Assembly: GCA_020441605.1 (NCBI GenBank)
Contig: JAGRLX010000198.1
Coordinates: 1 to 22,615, forward strand
Source: Alphaproteobacteria bacterium
GTDB taxonomy: Bacteria > Pseudomonadota > Alphaproteobacteria > Rhizobiales > Aestuariivirgaceae
Reading direction: 5' to 3'
Length of the DNA: 22,615 bases
This document shows, one piece after another, positions 1 through 7,957 of the stretch. The position numbers and the translations under genes were made by a program. How positions within the stretch are numbered: the stretch's first letter is position 1; the number at the start of each line of letters is the position of its first letter. The notes below the pieces were generated by a model. The model had not been told where the DNA came from. It searched no databases and saw nothing but the letters and a program-made list of their open reading frames with translations.

Positions 1-1796
1 GCATCACTTCGATTCTGTGCATTTGTCAGCGCCTGGTTGATCGATTTGAGGCCGGACAACATATCGTGGATTTCCTGGCCGGCAATACCGATGACATCGG
101 ATATCTCGGCGATCGGGGGACGTGGCCACATGCGCAACAGACTGCGCCGTGCCATTTGGTCGACAGCCGGAATCATTGGCGAAATGGATCTTATCTCTTG
201 GTCTCTGATGATGCTGAAACGGGACCACGCCAGACTGCCATTGGCGGCGTAGAGCTTTGCTGCGCTGGGCGAAGTCAGCGTCCGCAGCGCTGTCCATACA
301 GCCCCGATTCGCTCACGCTCGATGTTGGCCGGGATTGCCAGCGCATAGCCACCAAGGGGAACAATGGGTGCTCCTTGCGGTCCTGCAGGGTGAGGCAGGT
401 AGCCGGTCATCCGGTAGGCAGGCGACGATTCATTGAGTTCATAAAGTTGTGCGAGCAGCGAATGCGAATAGGCACTCGCAACCTTGCCCTGAGCGTAGGC
501 CATGGCGCGATCATACCAAGTCATGCGCAAGATGTTGGGCGGAGAATATTGAACAAGTTCGCGCAGATATTCGGCCGTATCGCGGGCGGCGTCTGACATG
601 AACATGGGGCGCAATTGCTCGCCACTGACAGTTTCGGCGTCGAATCCATTCGGCAGTCGCCGCAAGTTGACGACTGGCTGGCCAAATGCGCCCATGACCA
701 TGATGAATGTGTGTCCGAGGGGCGTCCCCCGGCCACCATTCCATGCAATGCCACTCAATCCGGCGGCCGGACGGTGCAGCGCTCGCACCGCACTCAGAGT
801 TTCTGCCGCAGTGGTGGGCGGCGCTATTCCCGCGCCGGCAAACAGATCGGTGCGATAGACGAGGATTTCCGCTGTCGTCAGGATCGGAATTCCATACTGA
901 ACGCCCCAATAACAAGCGCTCGCCAAGGCGTCGGCGTGAAAATCGCGTCGATCAAACTCGCTTTCATTGATCAGCGGATCGAGGGCCAGAAGCCTGCCGG
1001 CGGCAGCCATTTCACCAAACCAAGGCAAGTCACAAGCAATAATGTCGTATCGCGATGACTTGGCTAGACTGTTGTCGATTATCTCGGCGCGAAGACGGTC
1101 GATTGAAAGCGCACGGCTCCTAATCTCCACGCCAAAGATCATCTCGAATTGCTTGCGCAATGAGTTCATCGCCACGAATGTTGGATCGGCATGAACGAGG
1201 ATTCTAAGACCCCGGGTGAGGTTCAGTTTCTTTTCCAAAGCAGCCGGAGGCGGCACGACTCGCGAAGCCACGGGCACTCCGCCATTGATGTCATAGGCGG
1301 TTGGTTCCTCGATGTTTTCACGGGCGAATTTGGAGTCCACCATCGACTTGACGCGCTGCTCGAATTTCTGCCACTGATCGAGCAATCCAGCCGATGGGTG
1401 CAACGAAAAGGACTTGCCGGAGACCGTACGCGGCCTCTTGATGATGAGCCCTCTCTTCACAAGATCGTCCAGCGACCGCATAGCAGTCCCGTACGAGAGG
1501 CCGGACGCATCAGCCAGCGAGGAAGCGGTCACGAGACGGCCGCCAAGGTGGTGGCGCAAGAGATGAATGAATATGCGCATCTCCCGATAACCGCCTTTCA
1601 GCGGAAGCGTTGAATCTGTCTCGTTTTCAAGCTCCTCCACGAAATCAATGAACCGGCTGCTTTCGCTTCGGGCGATCCCGACTTGCCAGTGCGGGTCTTC
1701 ACCCTCGTATGGCCCTTCCGGCGCAGACCTCAAGGCCGGTTTTACGGTGCTCGTCGAGACCTTCCGGCCAATTAATCTGTGTGGGTCATGAACCAT
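1..1796 (-). CDS. Winged-helix/solute-binding-protein fusion, probable sugar-responsive regulator (partial, 3' end outside window)
   Basis: Reading the minus strand from ATG at 1796 gives 598 open codons that run off the window edge, so the C-terminus is missing; the last residues resemble the usual end of the family, so probably only a few are lost. Residues about 65-135 look like a winged helix (SLADASGLSYGTAMRSLDDL, then a wing-like RPRTVSGKSF). Residues about 195-598 resemble family 1 extracellular sugar-binding proteins (SBP_bac_1), including the typical late motif MWPRPPIAEISDVI and a conserved IAGQEIHDML helix. There is no signal peptide and the HTH precedes the binding fold, so I infer a cytoplasmic ligand-sensing transcription factor rather than a transporter component. 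No strong Shine-Dalgarno lies directly before 1796 (a GGAGG is about 16 nt upstream), so the exact start is uncertain. The target genes are unknown. Confidence 0.75.
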   Translation of the reverse strand, partial: MVHDPHRLIGRKVSTSTVKPALRSAPEGPYEGEDPHWQVGIARSESSRFIDFVEELENETDSTLPLKGGYREMRIFIHLLRHHLGGRLVTASSLADASGLSYGTAMRSLDDLVKRGLIIKRPRTVSGKSFSLHPSAGLLDQWQKFEQRVKSMVDSKFARENIEEPTAYDINGGVPVASRVVPPPAALEKKLNLTRGLRILVHADPTFVAMNSLRKQFEMIFGVEIRSRALSIDRLRAEIIDNSLAKSSRYDIIACDLPWFGEMAAAGRLLALDPLINESEFDRRDFHADALASACYWGVQYGIPILTTAEILVYRTDLFAGAGIAPPTTAAETLSAVRALHRPAAGLSGIAWNGGRGTPLGHTFIMVMGAFGQPVVNLRRLPNGFDAETVSGEQLRPMFMSDAARDTAEYLRELVQYSPPNILRMTWYDRAMAYAQGKVASAYSHSLLAQLYELNESSPAYRMTGYLPHPAGPQGAPIVPLGGYALAIPANIERERIGAVWTALRTLTSPSAAKLYAANGSLAWSRFSIIRDQEIRSISPMIPAVDQMARRSLLRMWPRPPIAEISDVIGIAGQEIHDMLSGLKSINQALTNAQNRSD

Positions 1797-2126
1797 TATC
1801 CGGTCGGTATCGCCTCCATCACCTTGTATTGTGGTTCAGTGGCATGATTGTCAGGCTAGTTGGCATTCTGCCTCCACTAGAACGTTGAGGATAATAGTCG
1901 AACGCACGTGTCATGTCATTGCTTCACCCTACCAGGCAATATCAAGGATCGCCTACATTCTGCGCCAGGCCGAGGAAGGAACGGCGATCGGCGAAGTGTG
2001 CCGGACAGCCGAGATTTCGTTCAAACAGAGTAACGGCCCTTGCGGCTTGAACTGTAGGCGGCCGATTGTCCAAACATTAGTCCTTCAAGTCTTGTCAGCA
2101 ATCCCGCGACATGCTTCTTGCGTTTG
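1797..2126. other. Intergenic region with transposase scrap
   Basis: This gap lies upstream of the HTH-SBP gene and downstream of the minus-strand ROK/SBP-like pair. Apart from the IS3 orfA remnant listed separately, I see no intact gene. It must contain the promoter of the minus-strand gene that starts at 1796, but I could not identify a convincing -35/-10 pair. Confidence 0.5.
1936..2021 (+). pseudogene. IS3-family (IS407-like) transposase orfA remnant
   Basis: The plus strand encodes RIAYILRQAEEGTAIGEVC followed by RTAEISFK. This matches the N-terminal HTH of OrfA in IS3-family elements (typical form: QIAYILRQAEEGT, then EVCRKAGIS). Similarity ends after about 28 residues; the usual tryptophan/lysine-rich continuation and leucine zipper are gone. 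No intact start codon, no orfB and no terminal inverted repeats are visible, so this is a degenerate scrap. Confidence 0.6.
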
Positions 2127-3134
2127 TTACCATTTTGAAGCTCTCAGCAGCCTTAGAAGCTCTGGTGGAGCGGGGGCATGCCAGATCGATTGGTAGGCTT
2201 CGACAACATTGTCGCGCACCACGGCAAGACCCGGCAATGCGATCCATGATGGCAGGGGGCGGCCAAGCAGTGAAAGTAGCGCGGCTGCGGCGGCAGCCTT
2301 GCCCTGGTCATAGGGGCGCTGTGCCCCAACCGACTTGATCGGGCCACCTCTTGCCATGCTGATGGCGACGGCGTTGCCGAGGTCAATCGTGGCGATCGGT
2401 GACGTGTGCTGTGCCTGCTCGAGAACTTCGGCGGCGAGAACGGCTGGCTCGTCCCACACAACGAACAAGCCGCCAAGCGCACCTTCCGAGGCAAGCAACG
2501 CCTGCACTGCGCCCCTCACGTCGGCCAGAGACTGGAACCTGGCCTGCGCTATGGTCAGATCGGGACGGTTCCTGTTCATCCATTTGCGGAACGCGATTTC
2601 TCGCTCATCGGTGGCAAAGAAATCCGCAGCATAGGACAGTATGCCGATTTTCTGGCCAGTATCTATCTCGGTGCTCAACTGCCGGGCGGCAATCTCACCC
2701 AGGCCAAAATTATCGGCGGACACGACACAGGTGTATTCCGCGCCCGCGGCCAGACCCGTTGGGGCATTGTCAAGAAGGATGAGCTTCTTGCCAGCCTGGT
2801 GGATCGCGCGGTGCGGCTCCGCGACATCCGCATTGCCGATGGGTATGCTGATGACCGCATCGATGTCTTCCACGGCCATGCGCGTCAGCGCCGCCACTTG
2901 CTGGCCGGCATCGAAGCCGCAGTCGACCACGTCAACAATCGCTGCGTTGTGCTGGCCCAGCATCGAGGAGATGCCTGCAAGCTGCTGGCGCGCCCAGTCG
3001 CTCTGTGTCGTATGCAGGACAACGCCGACCGAAAAACGGCGCTGCGCAATCTCCTGCGAGTCGGCTTCGCTCAACTTCAAGAGCAGCGGCGAAGCTGCTC
3101 GTTCGCCGTGTGGGCCCAGGCCTGTTACGGGCAT
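2127..3134 (-). CDS. Signal-less periplasmic-binding-protein-like protein (Peripla_BP_4 fold), partner of the ROK regulator
   Basis: This 335-residue protein is a clear paralogue of the transporter's binding protein at 5594-6715. Shared blocks include LSEADSQEI/LSDEEIAKV, VISIPIGNADVA/IVSIPVDGVATA, VVSADNFGLGEIAA/TVSADNYGNGVAAG, YAADFFAT/HAADFFVT and VGAQRPYDQGKAAA/MGSQRPREAGIAEA. Unlike that protein it has no signal peptide: the N-terminus is polar and an in-frame TAA lies six codons upstream of the ATG, so no longer start can supply one. The ribosome site AGGGAG lies about 8 nt before the ATG. It begins 15 nt after the ROK gene stop and in the same frame. I infer a cytoplasmic ligand sensor working with the ROK protein. 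A binding protein that lost export and is drifting is the alternative. Confidence 0.8.
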   Translation of the reverse strand: MPVTGLGPHGERAASPLLLKLSEADSQEIAQRRFSVGVVLHTTQSDWARQQLAGISSMLGQHNAAIVDVVDCGFDAGQQVAALTRMAVEDIDAVISIPIGNADVAEPHRAIHQAGKKLILLDNAPTGLAAGAEYTCVVSADNFGLGEIAARQLSTEIDTGQKIGILSYAADFFATDEREIAFRKWMNRNRPDLTIAQARFQSLADVRGAVQALLASEGALGGLFVVWDEPAVLAAEVLEQAQHTSPIATIDLGNAVAISMARGGPIKSVGAQRPYDQGKAAAAAALLSLLGRPLPSWIALPGLAVVRDNVVEAYQSIWHAPAPPELLRLLRASKW

Positions 3135-3149
3135 ATTAGGAACTCCCTG

Positions 3150-4604
3150 TTACGAAGCAACTTTGGCCGAGGGCGCCGGTGGCACCAGGCGCCTGGCAAT
3201 CATTGCAGCATCTTTCCTGGTTGCGGCAACCGCGCTGACGATACCAGGGTGGGCCAATGGCGAAGCATGTTTCACCCAGCGTGCCAATGTGTAGGGCGCG
3301 AAGATATCGTCGACCATCGAAAGCGCTAGGCCAATCAGTGTGGCCGAACCACCCATCTGGGAGCGCGCGATCTTGAGATCGCGTGACACCAGCGGATGCG
3401 AGCGGCGGTAGATCGCTTCGCGAATGGCCGCGAGGAGGATGTCGCTCTGCTGCGCCCATGGCCCGCCCAGAACGATGAGCGACGGGTTGAAGGCATTGGT
3501 CAGGGAGGCAATAGTTGTGCCGATCTGCCTGCCGCTGCGGGCGAGAAGCTCGGCTGAAAACGCATCACCCATGATCGCGGCGGTTGCCACGTCCGACGGC
3601 GTCAACTCGCCATTGGCCGCAAGCAGTTCGGCCAGTTCCGGGCTTTGTCCATTCTGAGCGGCCCTGGTTGCGGTCCGGCTGATCGCATCGGCGCCAGCGA
3701 CAGTTTCAAGGCAACCATGGTTGCCGCATCTGCATGGCGCCTGGTTCTCTTCGCCCGTTGCAATATGTCCAATCAAGCCCGCGCCACCTTGTGCTCCGCG
3801 ATAGAGCCTTCCGTCGCAGACAATGCCGGCGGTGATCTCCTTGCCCAGGTCAACAAACAACATGTCGGATGCGCCGCGTCCGCTGCCGGCGCGCAATTCG
3901 CCCAGTGTTGTCATCTGGGTGTTGTTACGTACCCAGACCGGTGCCGCATATTTGTCGACGAGGCTTTCGACGATGCGTGCGTTGTCCCAGCCCGGCAGGA
4001 AGTGCAGGGCAGGGGAAGCAAAGAACTGATTGGCCTGTTGTTCGACGGGACCTTCGACAGACAGGCCGACGCCCCAGATGGCGCGTCCACGCAAATGCTG
4101 CTCGAGCGCCCAATCGAACAATGACGTGATGCGCGCCAGCACAGCCTGATGGTCCGCCACGGAGTCGATCGGCTCGTGGTGCGCAAACACCAGCTTGCCA
4201 CCGAGACTGGCCATGCCAACACCAAGGGTGGATTGGTCGACATGCGCCACCAGAAGCAGGGCGACGCCATCATTGAACTTGATGTTGCGGGGGGCCCGGC
4301 CGCCTGTCGCGACCCCCAATTCGCTTTCATCGGCGAGCATGAGCTCCACCAGGCTGGCAACTCGGTCAGCCACGATAGCGCGGCCGAGGCCAGAAATGCG
4401 CTCGATTTCCAGTTTCGTATTGGCTTCCTCCCGGCGGAGCAGGTTGAGAACGAGAGCGAGGCTTTGCTGCTCGGCATCGACGCGTTCAAGCGCGTCGGCA
4501 AACAACGCACTGTCACTTCCGGCGCCTTCAATCATGGCCAAATCCACTGCGGCATATCGATTCCATGGTCGAACTCTCGCAAATTTCCGCTGAAATCTCA
4601 ACAT
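3150..4604 (-). CDS. ROK-family transcriptional repressor
   Basis: ROK (repressor/ORF/kinase) proteins of this type bind DNA through an N-terminal HTH and sense sugars with a sugar-kinase-like fold. With the ATG at 4604 it is 484 residues. The HTH spans roughly residues 45-90 (LALVLNLLRREEANTKLEIE, then ISGLGRAIVADRVASL). The ROK zinc site is intact: GHIATGEENQAPCRCGNHGC followed by LETVAG. The C-terminus extends about 50 residues beyond the usual ROK end (after MGGSATLIGLALS). The frame is open back to a TTG at 4643, and a further ATG lies at 4535; no start has a clear Shine-Dalgarno, so 4604 is a best guess. It is divergent from the sugar operon at 4749, so I infer it represses that operon and probably itself. 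Confidence 0.85.
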   Translation of the reverse strand: MLRFQRKFARVRPWNRYAAVDLAMIEGAGSDSALFADALERVDAEQQSLALVLNLLRREEANTKLEIERISGLGRAIVADRVASLVELMLADESELGVATGGRAPRNIKFNDGVALLLVAHVDQSTLGVGMASLGGKLVFAHHEPIDSVADHQAVLARITSLFDWALEQHLRGRAIWGVGLSVEGPVEQQANQFFASPALHFLPGWDNARIVESLVDKYAAPVWVRNNTQMTTLGELRAGSGRGASDMLFVDLGKEITAGIVCDGRLYRGAQGGAGLIGHIATGEENQAPCRCGNHGCLETVAGADAISRTATRAAQNGQSPELAELLAANGELTPSDVATAAIMGDAFSAELLARSGRQIGTTIASLTNAFNPSLIVLGGPWAQQSDILLAAIREAIYRRSHPLVSRDLKIARSQMGGSATLIGLALSMVDDIFAPYTLARWVKHASPLAHPGIVSAVAATRKDAAMIARRLVPPAPSAKVAS

Positions 4605-4748
4605 GCTCGGCACAAGTCTAGCTTCTTGTGTATAAATTAGCAATACTTTTGCAGAAAATGGATTGACATATGCGGAAAATTTCTGTTAGGGTTGTGCCAA
4701 CAAGCCGAAGCCGCCAATGCGGACAGTCTGAATGGGAGTTGAGACGAG
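4605..4748. promoter_or_regulatory. Divergent ROK/sugar-operon control region
   Basis: This AT-rich segment separates the minus-strand ROK gene from the plus-strand sugar operon. A minus-strand -10 candidate TTATAC lies at 4635-4630, with only a weak -35. Two similar G/C-edged A/T blocks in opposite orientation, GCAAATTTCCGC (4578-4589, just inside the ROK gene) and GCGGAAAATTTC (4672-4683), could be repressor half-sites. I have no independent evidence that they are bound. Confidence 0.35.
4663..4692 (+). promoter_or_regulatory. Candidate sigma70 promoter of the sugar operon
   Basis: A perfect -35 box TTGACA (4663-4668) is followed after 18 nt by a poor -10, TAGGGT (4687-4692). Transcription would begin near 4700, giving a leader of about 50 nt before the isomerase ATG. 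The block GCGGAAAATTTC overlaps the spacer, where a ROK repressor could compete with RNA polymerase. Confidence 0.4.
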
Positions 4749-5564
4749 ATGTGGAAGAAGGCGTATCATGCCAATTGCTGGGGCAGCCTGGGCGGCGATG
4801 CCGTCGGCGTGACCTCCATTACCCAGCTGACCTACCGGACCTTCGCTCAGATGGAGCGCGCCATCGCGGACATTGGTGCCTGCGGCTATGAGGGTGTCGA
4901 AACTTTCGACGGAAATCTCCTCGACTATGAGGGCCGGTTCGAAGACCTCAAGTCCGCCTGCCGTAACGCGGGGGTGACCTTCCTCGCAACCTATTCCGGC
5001 GGCAATTTCATTTTCGACGACATCCTGGAAGAAGAGCTCAAGCGCATCGAACGCGCGGCCGCTGCTGCCGCTGAAATGGGTGCGCTGCATCTTGTGGTCG
5101 GCGGCGGGGCCAAGCGCGCCAAGGGCAACAGGAGTGATGACATCAAGAAGCTGGCTGCGGCCCTTGAAAAGGTCGTTGGCATTGCCAGGAAGGCGGGCCT
5201 CCAGGCCCACTACCACCCGCACCTCACCACCATGATTGAAGGCCCGGCGGAAGTCCGCGCGGTGTTCAAGGAGACTTCAATCCACTTCTGCCCTGATACC
5301 GCACACCTCGCGGCGGCGGGAGGCGACGTGTCGGCCATGATCCGCGAACATGCAGGCCGCATTTCCTACATCCACCTCAAGGGCTGGCAGAAGGAGCCAT
5401 TCGCCTTCACGCCGCTCGACCGTGGCACGCTCGACATGAACGCCATCATCCAAGCGATGAAGGACATCGGTTTCTCGGGGTGGGTGACAGCTGAACTGGA
5501 TAGCTGGCCAGACCCGAAGGAAGGCGCGGCACTCAGCATGACGTACCTGCGGGCCGCGGAATAA
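4749..5564 (+). CDS. Sugar (phosphate) isomerase/epimerase, AP-endonuclease-2-like TIM barrel
   Basis: This 271-residue protein has the xylose-isomerase-like TIM-barrel pattern of the IolE/sugar phosphate isomerase family. Likely metal ligands and active-site residues sit in the expected places: E48/E51 in GYEGVETFDG, histidines in HYHPH (154-158), D183 and H186 in CPDTAHLAAAG, H209 in SYIHLKGW and E249 in TAELDSW. There is no signal peptide, so it acts in the cytoplasm. A GGGAG lies about 12 nt before the ATG. As first gene of an operon with a Gfo/Idh/MocA dehydrogenase and a CUT2 transporter, it probably processes the oxidised (keto) sugar or its isomer. The substrate cannot be read from sequence; inositol-type and 3-keto-sugar substrates are both plausible. 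Confidence 0.85.
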   Translation: MWKKAYHANCWGSLGGDAVGVTSITQLTYRTFAQMERAIADIGACGYEGVETFDGNLLDYEGRFEDLKSACRNAGVTFLATYSGGNFIFDDILEEELKRIERAAAAAAEMGALHLVVGGGAKRAKGNRSDDIKKLAAALEKVVGIARKAGLQAHYHPHLTTMIEGPAEVRAVFKETSIHFCPDTAHLAAAGGDVSAMIREHAGRISYIHLKGWQKEPFAFTPLDRGTLDMNAIIQAMKDIGFSGWVTAELDSWPDPKEGAALSMTYLRAAE

Positions 5565-5593
5565 CTCAACAATCGACAAACGGAGGAAACACA

Positions 5594-6715
5594 ATGAATA
5601 AGCGCAAATTCTTGGGCACGGTCGCAGGCCTCGCACTTCTGGCAGGCTGCTTCACCACAGCCGCCTGGGCGACGGACCCGGACGCTGCCCTGCAAGAGCT
5701 CGCCAAGACAGTGATGAGCAAGGGCCCGAACGGCGAAGACCCGGTTTCCGCCGCGACCATCACGCTCAGCGACGAGGAGATCGCCAAGGTCAAGGCGATG
5801 AATGCTACCGCCGCTCTCGTCTTTCACATCGGTGGCAATGATTGGACCAATGCGCAGACCGCGGGCCTCAAGTCCGAATTCGAAAGGCTCGGCATCAACG
5901 TGATCGCCGTCACCGATGCCGGCTTTAAGCCGGAAAAGCAGGTCGCCGACATCGAAACCGTGATGGCGCAGAAGCCCAACATCATCGTGTCCATTCCGGT
6001 TGATGGCGTGGCGACGGCCGGCGCCTACAAGAAGGCTGCCGAGGCTGGCACCAAGCTCATTTTCATGGACAACATCCCGAAGGACTTCAAGGCAGGGATC
6101 GACTATATCTCGACAGTGTCCGCCGACAACTACGGCAATGGTGTCGCGGCCGGCCATCTGATGGCCAAGGCGCTCGGCAGCAAGGGCGAAATCGGTCTGG
6201 TTTTCCACGCCGCCGACTTCTTCGTGACCCGGCAGCGTTACGATGGCTTCAAGAAGACCATTGCCGACAACTATCCGGACATCAAGATTGTGGACGAACA
6301 GGGCATTGGCGGTCCTGATTTTGCGGGCGACGCCGAGAAGGCTGCTGGGGCGATCCTGACGGCGCATCCCGAAACCAAGGCCATCTGGGCCGTGTGGGAC
6401 ACGCCTGCGGAAGGCGTGCTCGCAGCAGCACGCGCTGCTGGCCGTACCGATCTCATCGTCATCAATCAGGACCTTGGCGAAAACGTTGCCATCGAAATGG
6501 CAAAGGGCGGCATGGTGAAGGGCATGGGCTCGCAGCGCCCGCGCGAGGCAGGCATCGCCGAAGCGCGTCTTGCTGCCTATGCGCTGCTGGGCAAGGAAGC
6601 GCCGGCCTATGTGGCGCTGCCGGCAGCTCCCATCACCAAGGACAATCTTCTCGACATGTGGAAGGACATTTACGGCGCGGAGGCCACCGACAAAATCAAG
6701 TCGAGCTTCAAGTAA
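5594..6715 (+). CDS. Periplasmic sugar-binding protein of CUT2 ABC transporter
   Basis: This 373-residue protein is the extracellular solute-binding component (Peripla_BP_4/ribose-binding type) for the transporter encoded downstream. The N-terminus MNKRKFLGTVAGLALLAG is a signal peptide with Lys/Arg then a hydrophobic core; cleavage could occur after AWA (residues 24-26), or at a lipobox LAGC (16-19). The mature part has typical blocks IIVSIPVDGVATAGAYKKAA, LIFMDNIP, STVSADNYGNGVAAGHL and AIWAVWDTPAEGVLAAA. A strong ribosome site, GGAGG, lies 9 nt before the ATG and 29 nt separate it from the isomerase gene. A stable hairpin follows its stop, as often seen where binding proteins are made in excess. 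It is paralogous to the signal-less protein at 2127-3134. Confidence 0.92.
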   Translation: MNKRKFLGTVAGLALLAGCFTTAAWATDPDAALQELAKTVMSKGPNGEDPVSAATITLSDEEIAKVKAMNATAALVFHIGGNDWTNAQTAGLKSEFERLGINVIAVTDAGFKPEKQVADIETVMAQKPNIIVSIPVDGVATAGAYKKAAEAGTKLIFMDNIPKDFKAGIDYISTVSADNYGNGVAAGHLMAKALGSKGEIGLVFHAADFFVTRQRYDGFKKTIADNYPDIKIVDEQGIGGPDFAGDAEKAAGAILTAHPETKAIWAVWDTPAEGVLAAARAAGRTDLIVINQDLGENVAIEMAKGGMVKGMGSQRPREAGIAEARLAAYALLGKEAPAYVALPAAPITKDNLLDMWKDIYGAEATDKIKSSFK

Positions 6716-6726
6716 CTCCGTCGCAG

Positions 6727-6758
6727 GGCGGTTGACCTTCCTCCCTGGGTCAACCGCC
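6727..6758 (+). terminator. Intra-operon hairpin (attenuator or mRNA stabiliser)
   Basis: A perfect 11-bp inverted repeat, GGCGGTTGACC (6727-6737) and GGTCAACCGCC (6748-6758), encloses a 10-nt loop and is followed by ATTTTCTGTTCT. The T-run is short, so it is more likely a partial terminator or 3' end-protecting structure than a full stop. It starts 11 nt after the binding-protein stop, and the next gene starts 29 nt further on. Confidence 0.7.
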
Positions 6759-6787
6759 ATTTTCTGTTCTGCTGAAGGCTTCACATC

Positions 6788-7957
6788 ATGACGAAAACAC
6801 TCAACGTGGCCATGATCGGTGGCGGCTTCATGGGCAAGGCCCATGCGCTCGCCTATGCGGCAATGCCGATGTTCTTCTGGCCAGCACCCGCCATTCCCCA
6901 TCGCAAGGTGCTGATCGACGTCAACGCGGATCTCGCTGCTGAAGGGGCCAGGCGCCTCGGCTTTGACGAGTCCTCGTCTGACTGGAAGACCGTCCTTGCG
7001 CGCAAGGACATCGATGTCGTCGACATCGTGACCCCGAATGACAGCCACGCCGAACTCGCCATCGCCGCGCTGGAGGCAGGCAAGCACGTCATCTGCGAAA
7101 AGCCACTGGCCCGCACCGGGGCAGAGGCCCGCACCATGGCGGATGCCGCAAAGAAATCCGGTGTGATACACATGGTGGCCTTCAACTACCGCCGCACGCC
7201 GGGTGTGGCCATGGCGAAGAAGCTGATCGACGAAGGCCGCATTGGCAAAGTCTTGAATTTCCGCGGCACCTATCTGCAGGACTGGTCGGCGGACCCCAAC
7301 GGTCCCTTGTCATGGCGTTTCCAGAAGAAGATCGCAGGGTCCGGCACGGTGGGCGACATCGGCACCCATGTAGTGGATTTCGCCCGCTATCTCGTCGGCG
7401 AGATCTCGGCGGTGAATGCCATGGTGCATACATATGTCAAGGAGCGGCCACTGCAATCAGGCGGGCTCGACAAGCTCGGCGCCTCCGACAAGTCAGGCGC
7501 CGGCCCCAAGGCTGAGGTCGACGTCGACGACGAGATGATCACCCTGCTCAAGTTCCAGAATGGCGCAGTGGGCTCGATCGAAGCCTCGCGAAATGCCTAC
7601 GGGCGCAACAATTTCCTGACCTTTGAAATTCATGGCACCAAGGGATCGATCGCCTTCAACTACGAGCGCATGGACGAGCTGCAGGTGATGTTTGCCGATG
7701 ACCCCGCCGATGCACGGGGGTTCCGCACCATCTATACGGGGCCAAACCACCCTTACGGCCAGGGCCTGTGGCCGATACCCGCACTTGGCATCGGCTACGG
7801 CGAAACCAAGATCATCGAGTGCTATGATTTCTTCAAGGCCATCGTCAGCGGCCAGCTCCCGTCGCCAAACTTCGAGGATGGCTACAGGGTGTCGGCGATC
7901 GCCGATGCCATCCTTGAGTCCGGCCGCAGCGAACGCTGGGTTCAGGTCGCCAACTGA
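6788..7957 (+). CDS. Gfo/Idh/MocA-family NAD(P)-dependent sugar dehydrogenase, levoglucosan-dehydrogenase-like
   Basis: This 389-residue protein has an N-terminal Rossmann fold with the dinucleotide-binding motif GGGFMGKAH (11-19), the family EKP motif with catalytic Lys105 (104-106), and the active-site stretch GTVGDIGTHVVDFARYLVG containing Asp190 and His194. The early stretch AYAAMPMFFWPAPA and the later GRNNFLTFEIHGTKGSIAFN resemble, from memory, levoglucosan dehydrogenase (oxidation at C3 of an anhydrosugar) and its close relatives; I could not align them. It probably oxidises the imported sugar or glycoside in the cytoplasm. Its stop overlaps the ATPase start (TGATG), implying coupling. 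Assignment to the family is firm; the substrate is a hypothesis. Confidence 0.9.
   Translation: MTKTLNVAMIGGGFMGKAHALAYAAMPMFFWPAPAIPHRKVLIDVNADLAAEGARRLGFDESSSDWKTVLARKDIDVVDIVTPNDSHAELAIAALEAGKHVICEKPLARTGAEARTMADAAKKSGVIHMVAFNYRRTPGVAMAKKLIDEGRIGKVLNFRGTYLQDWSADPNGPLSWRFQKKIAGSGTVGDIGTHVVDFARYLVGEISAVNAMVHTYVKERPLQSGGLDKLGASDKSGAGPKAEVDVDDEMITLLKFQNGAVGSIEASRNAYGRNNFLTFEIHGTKGSIAFNYERMDELQVMFADDPADARGFRTIYTGPNHPYGQGLWPIPALGIGYGETKIIECYDFFKAIVSGQLPSPNFEDGYRVSAIADAILESGRSERWVQVAN

Noticed and set aside
2406..3329. A 307-codon plus-strand frame
   Set aside because: It lies antisense to the signal-less binding-protein paralogue, whose homology to the 5594-6715 protein is clear.
5366..7171. 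A 601-codon open frame on the minus strand
   Set aside because: It is antisense to the isomerase, binding-protein and dehydrogenase genes, all with clear family motifs; another G+C shadow.
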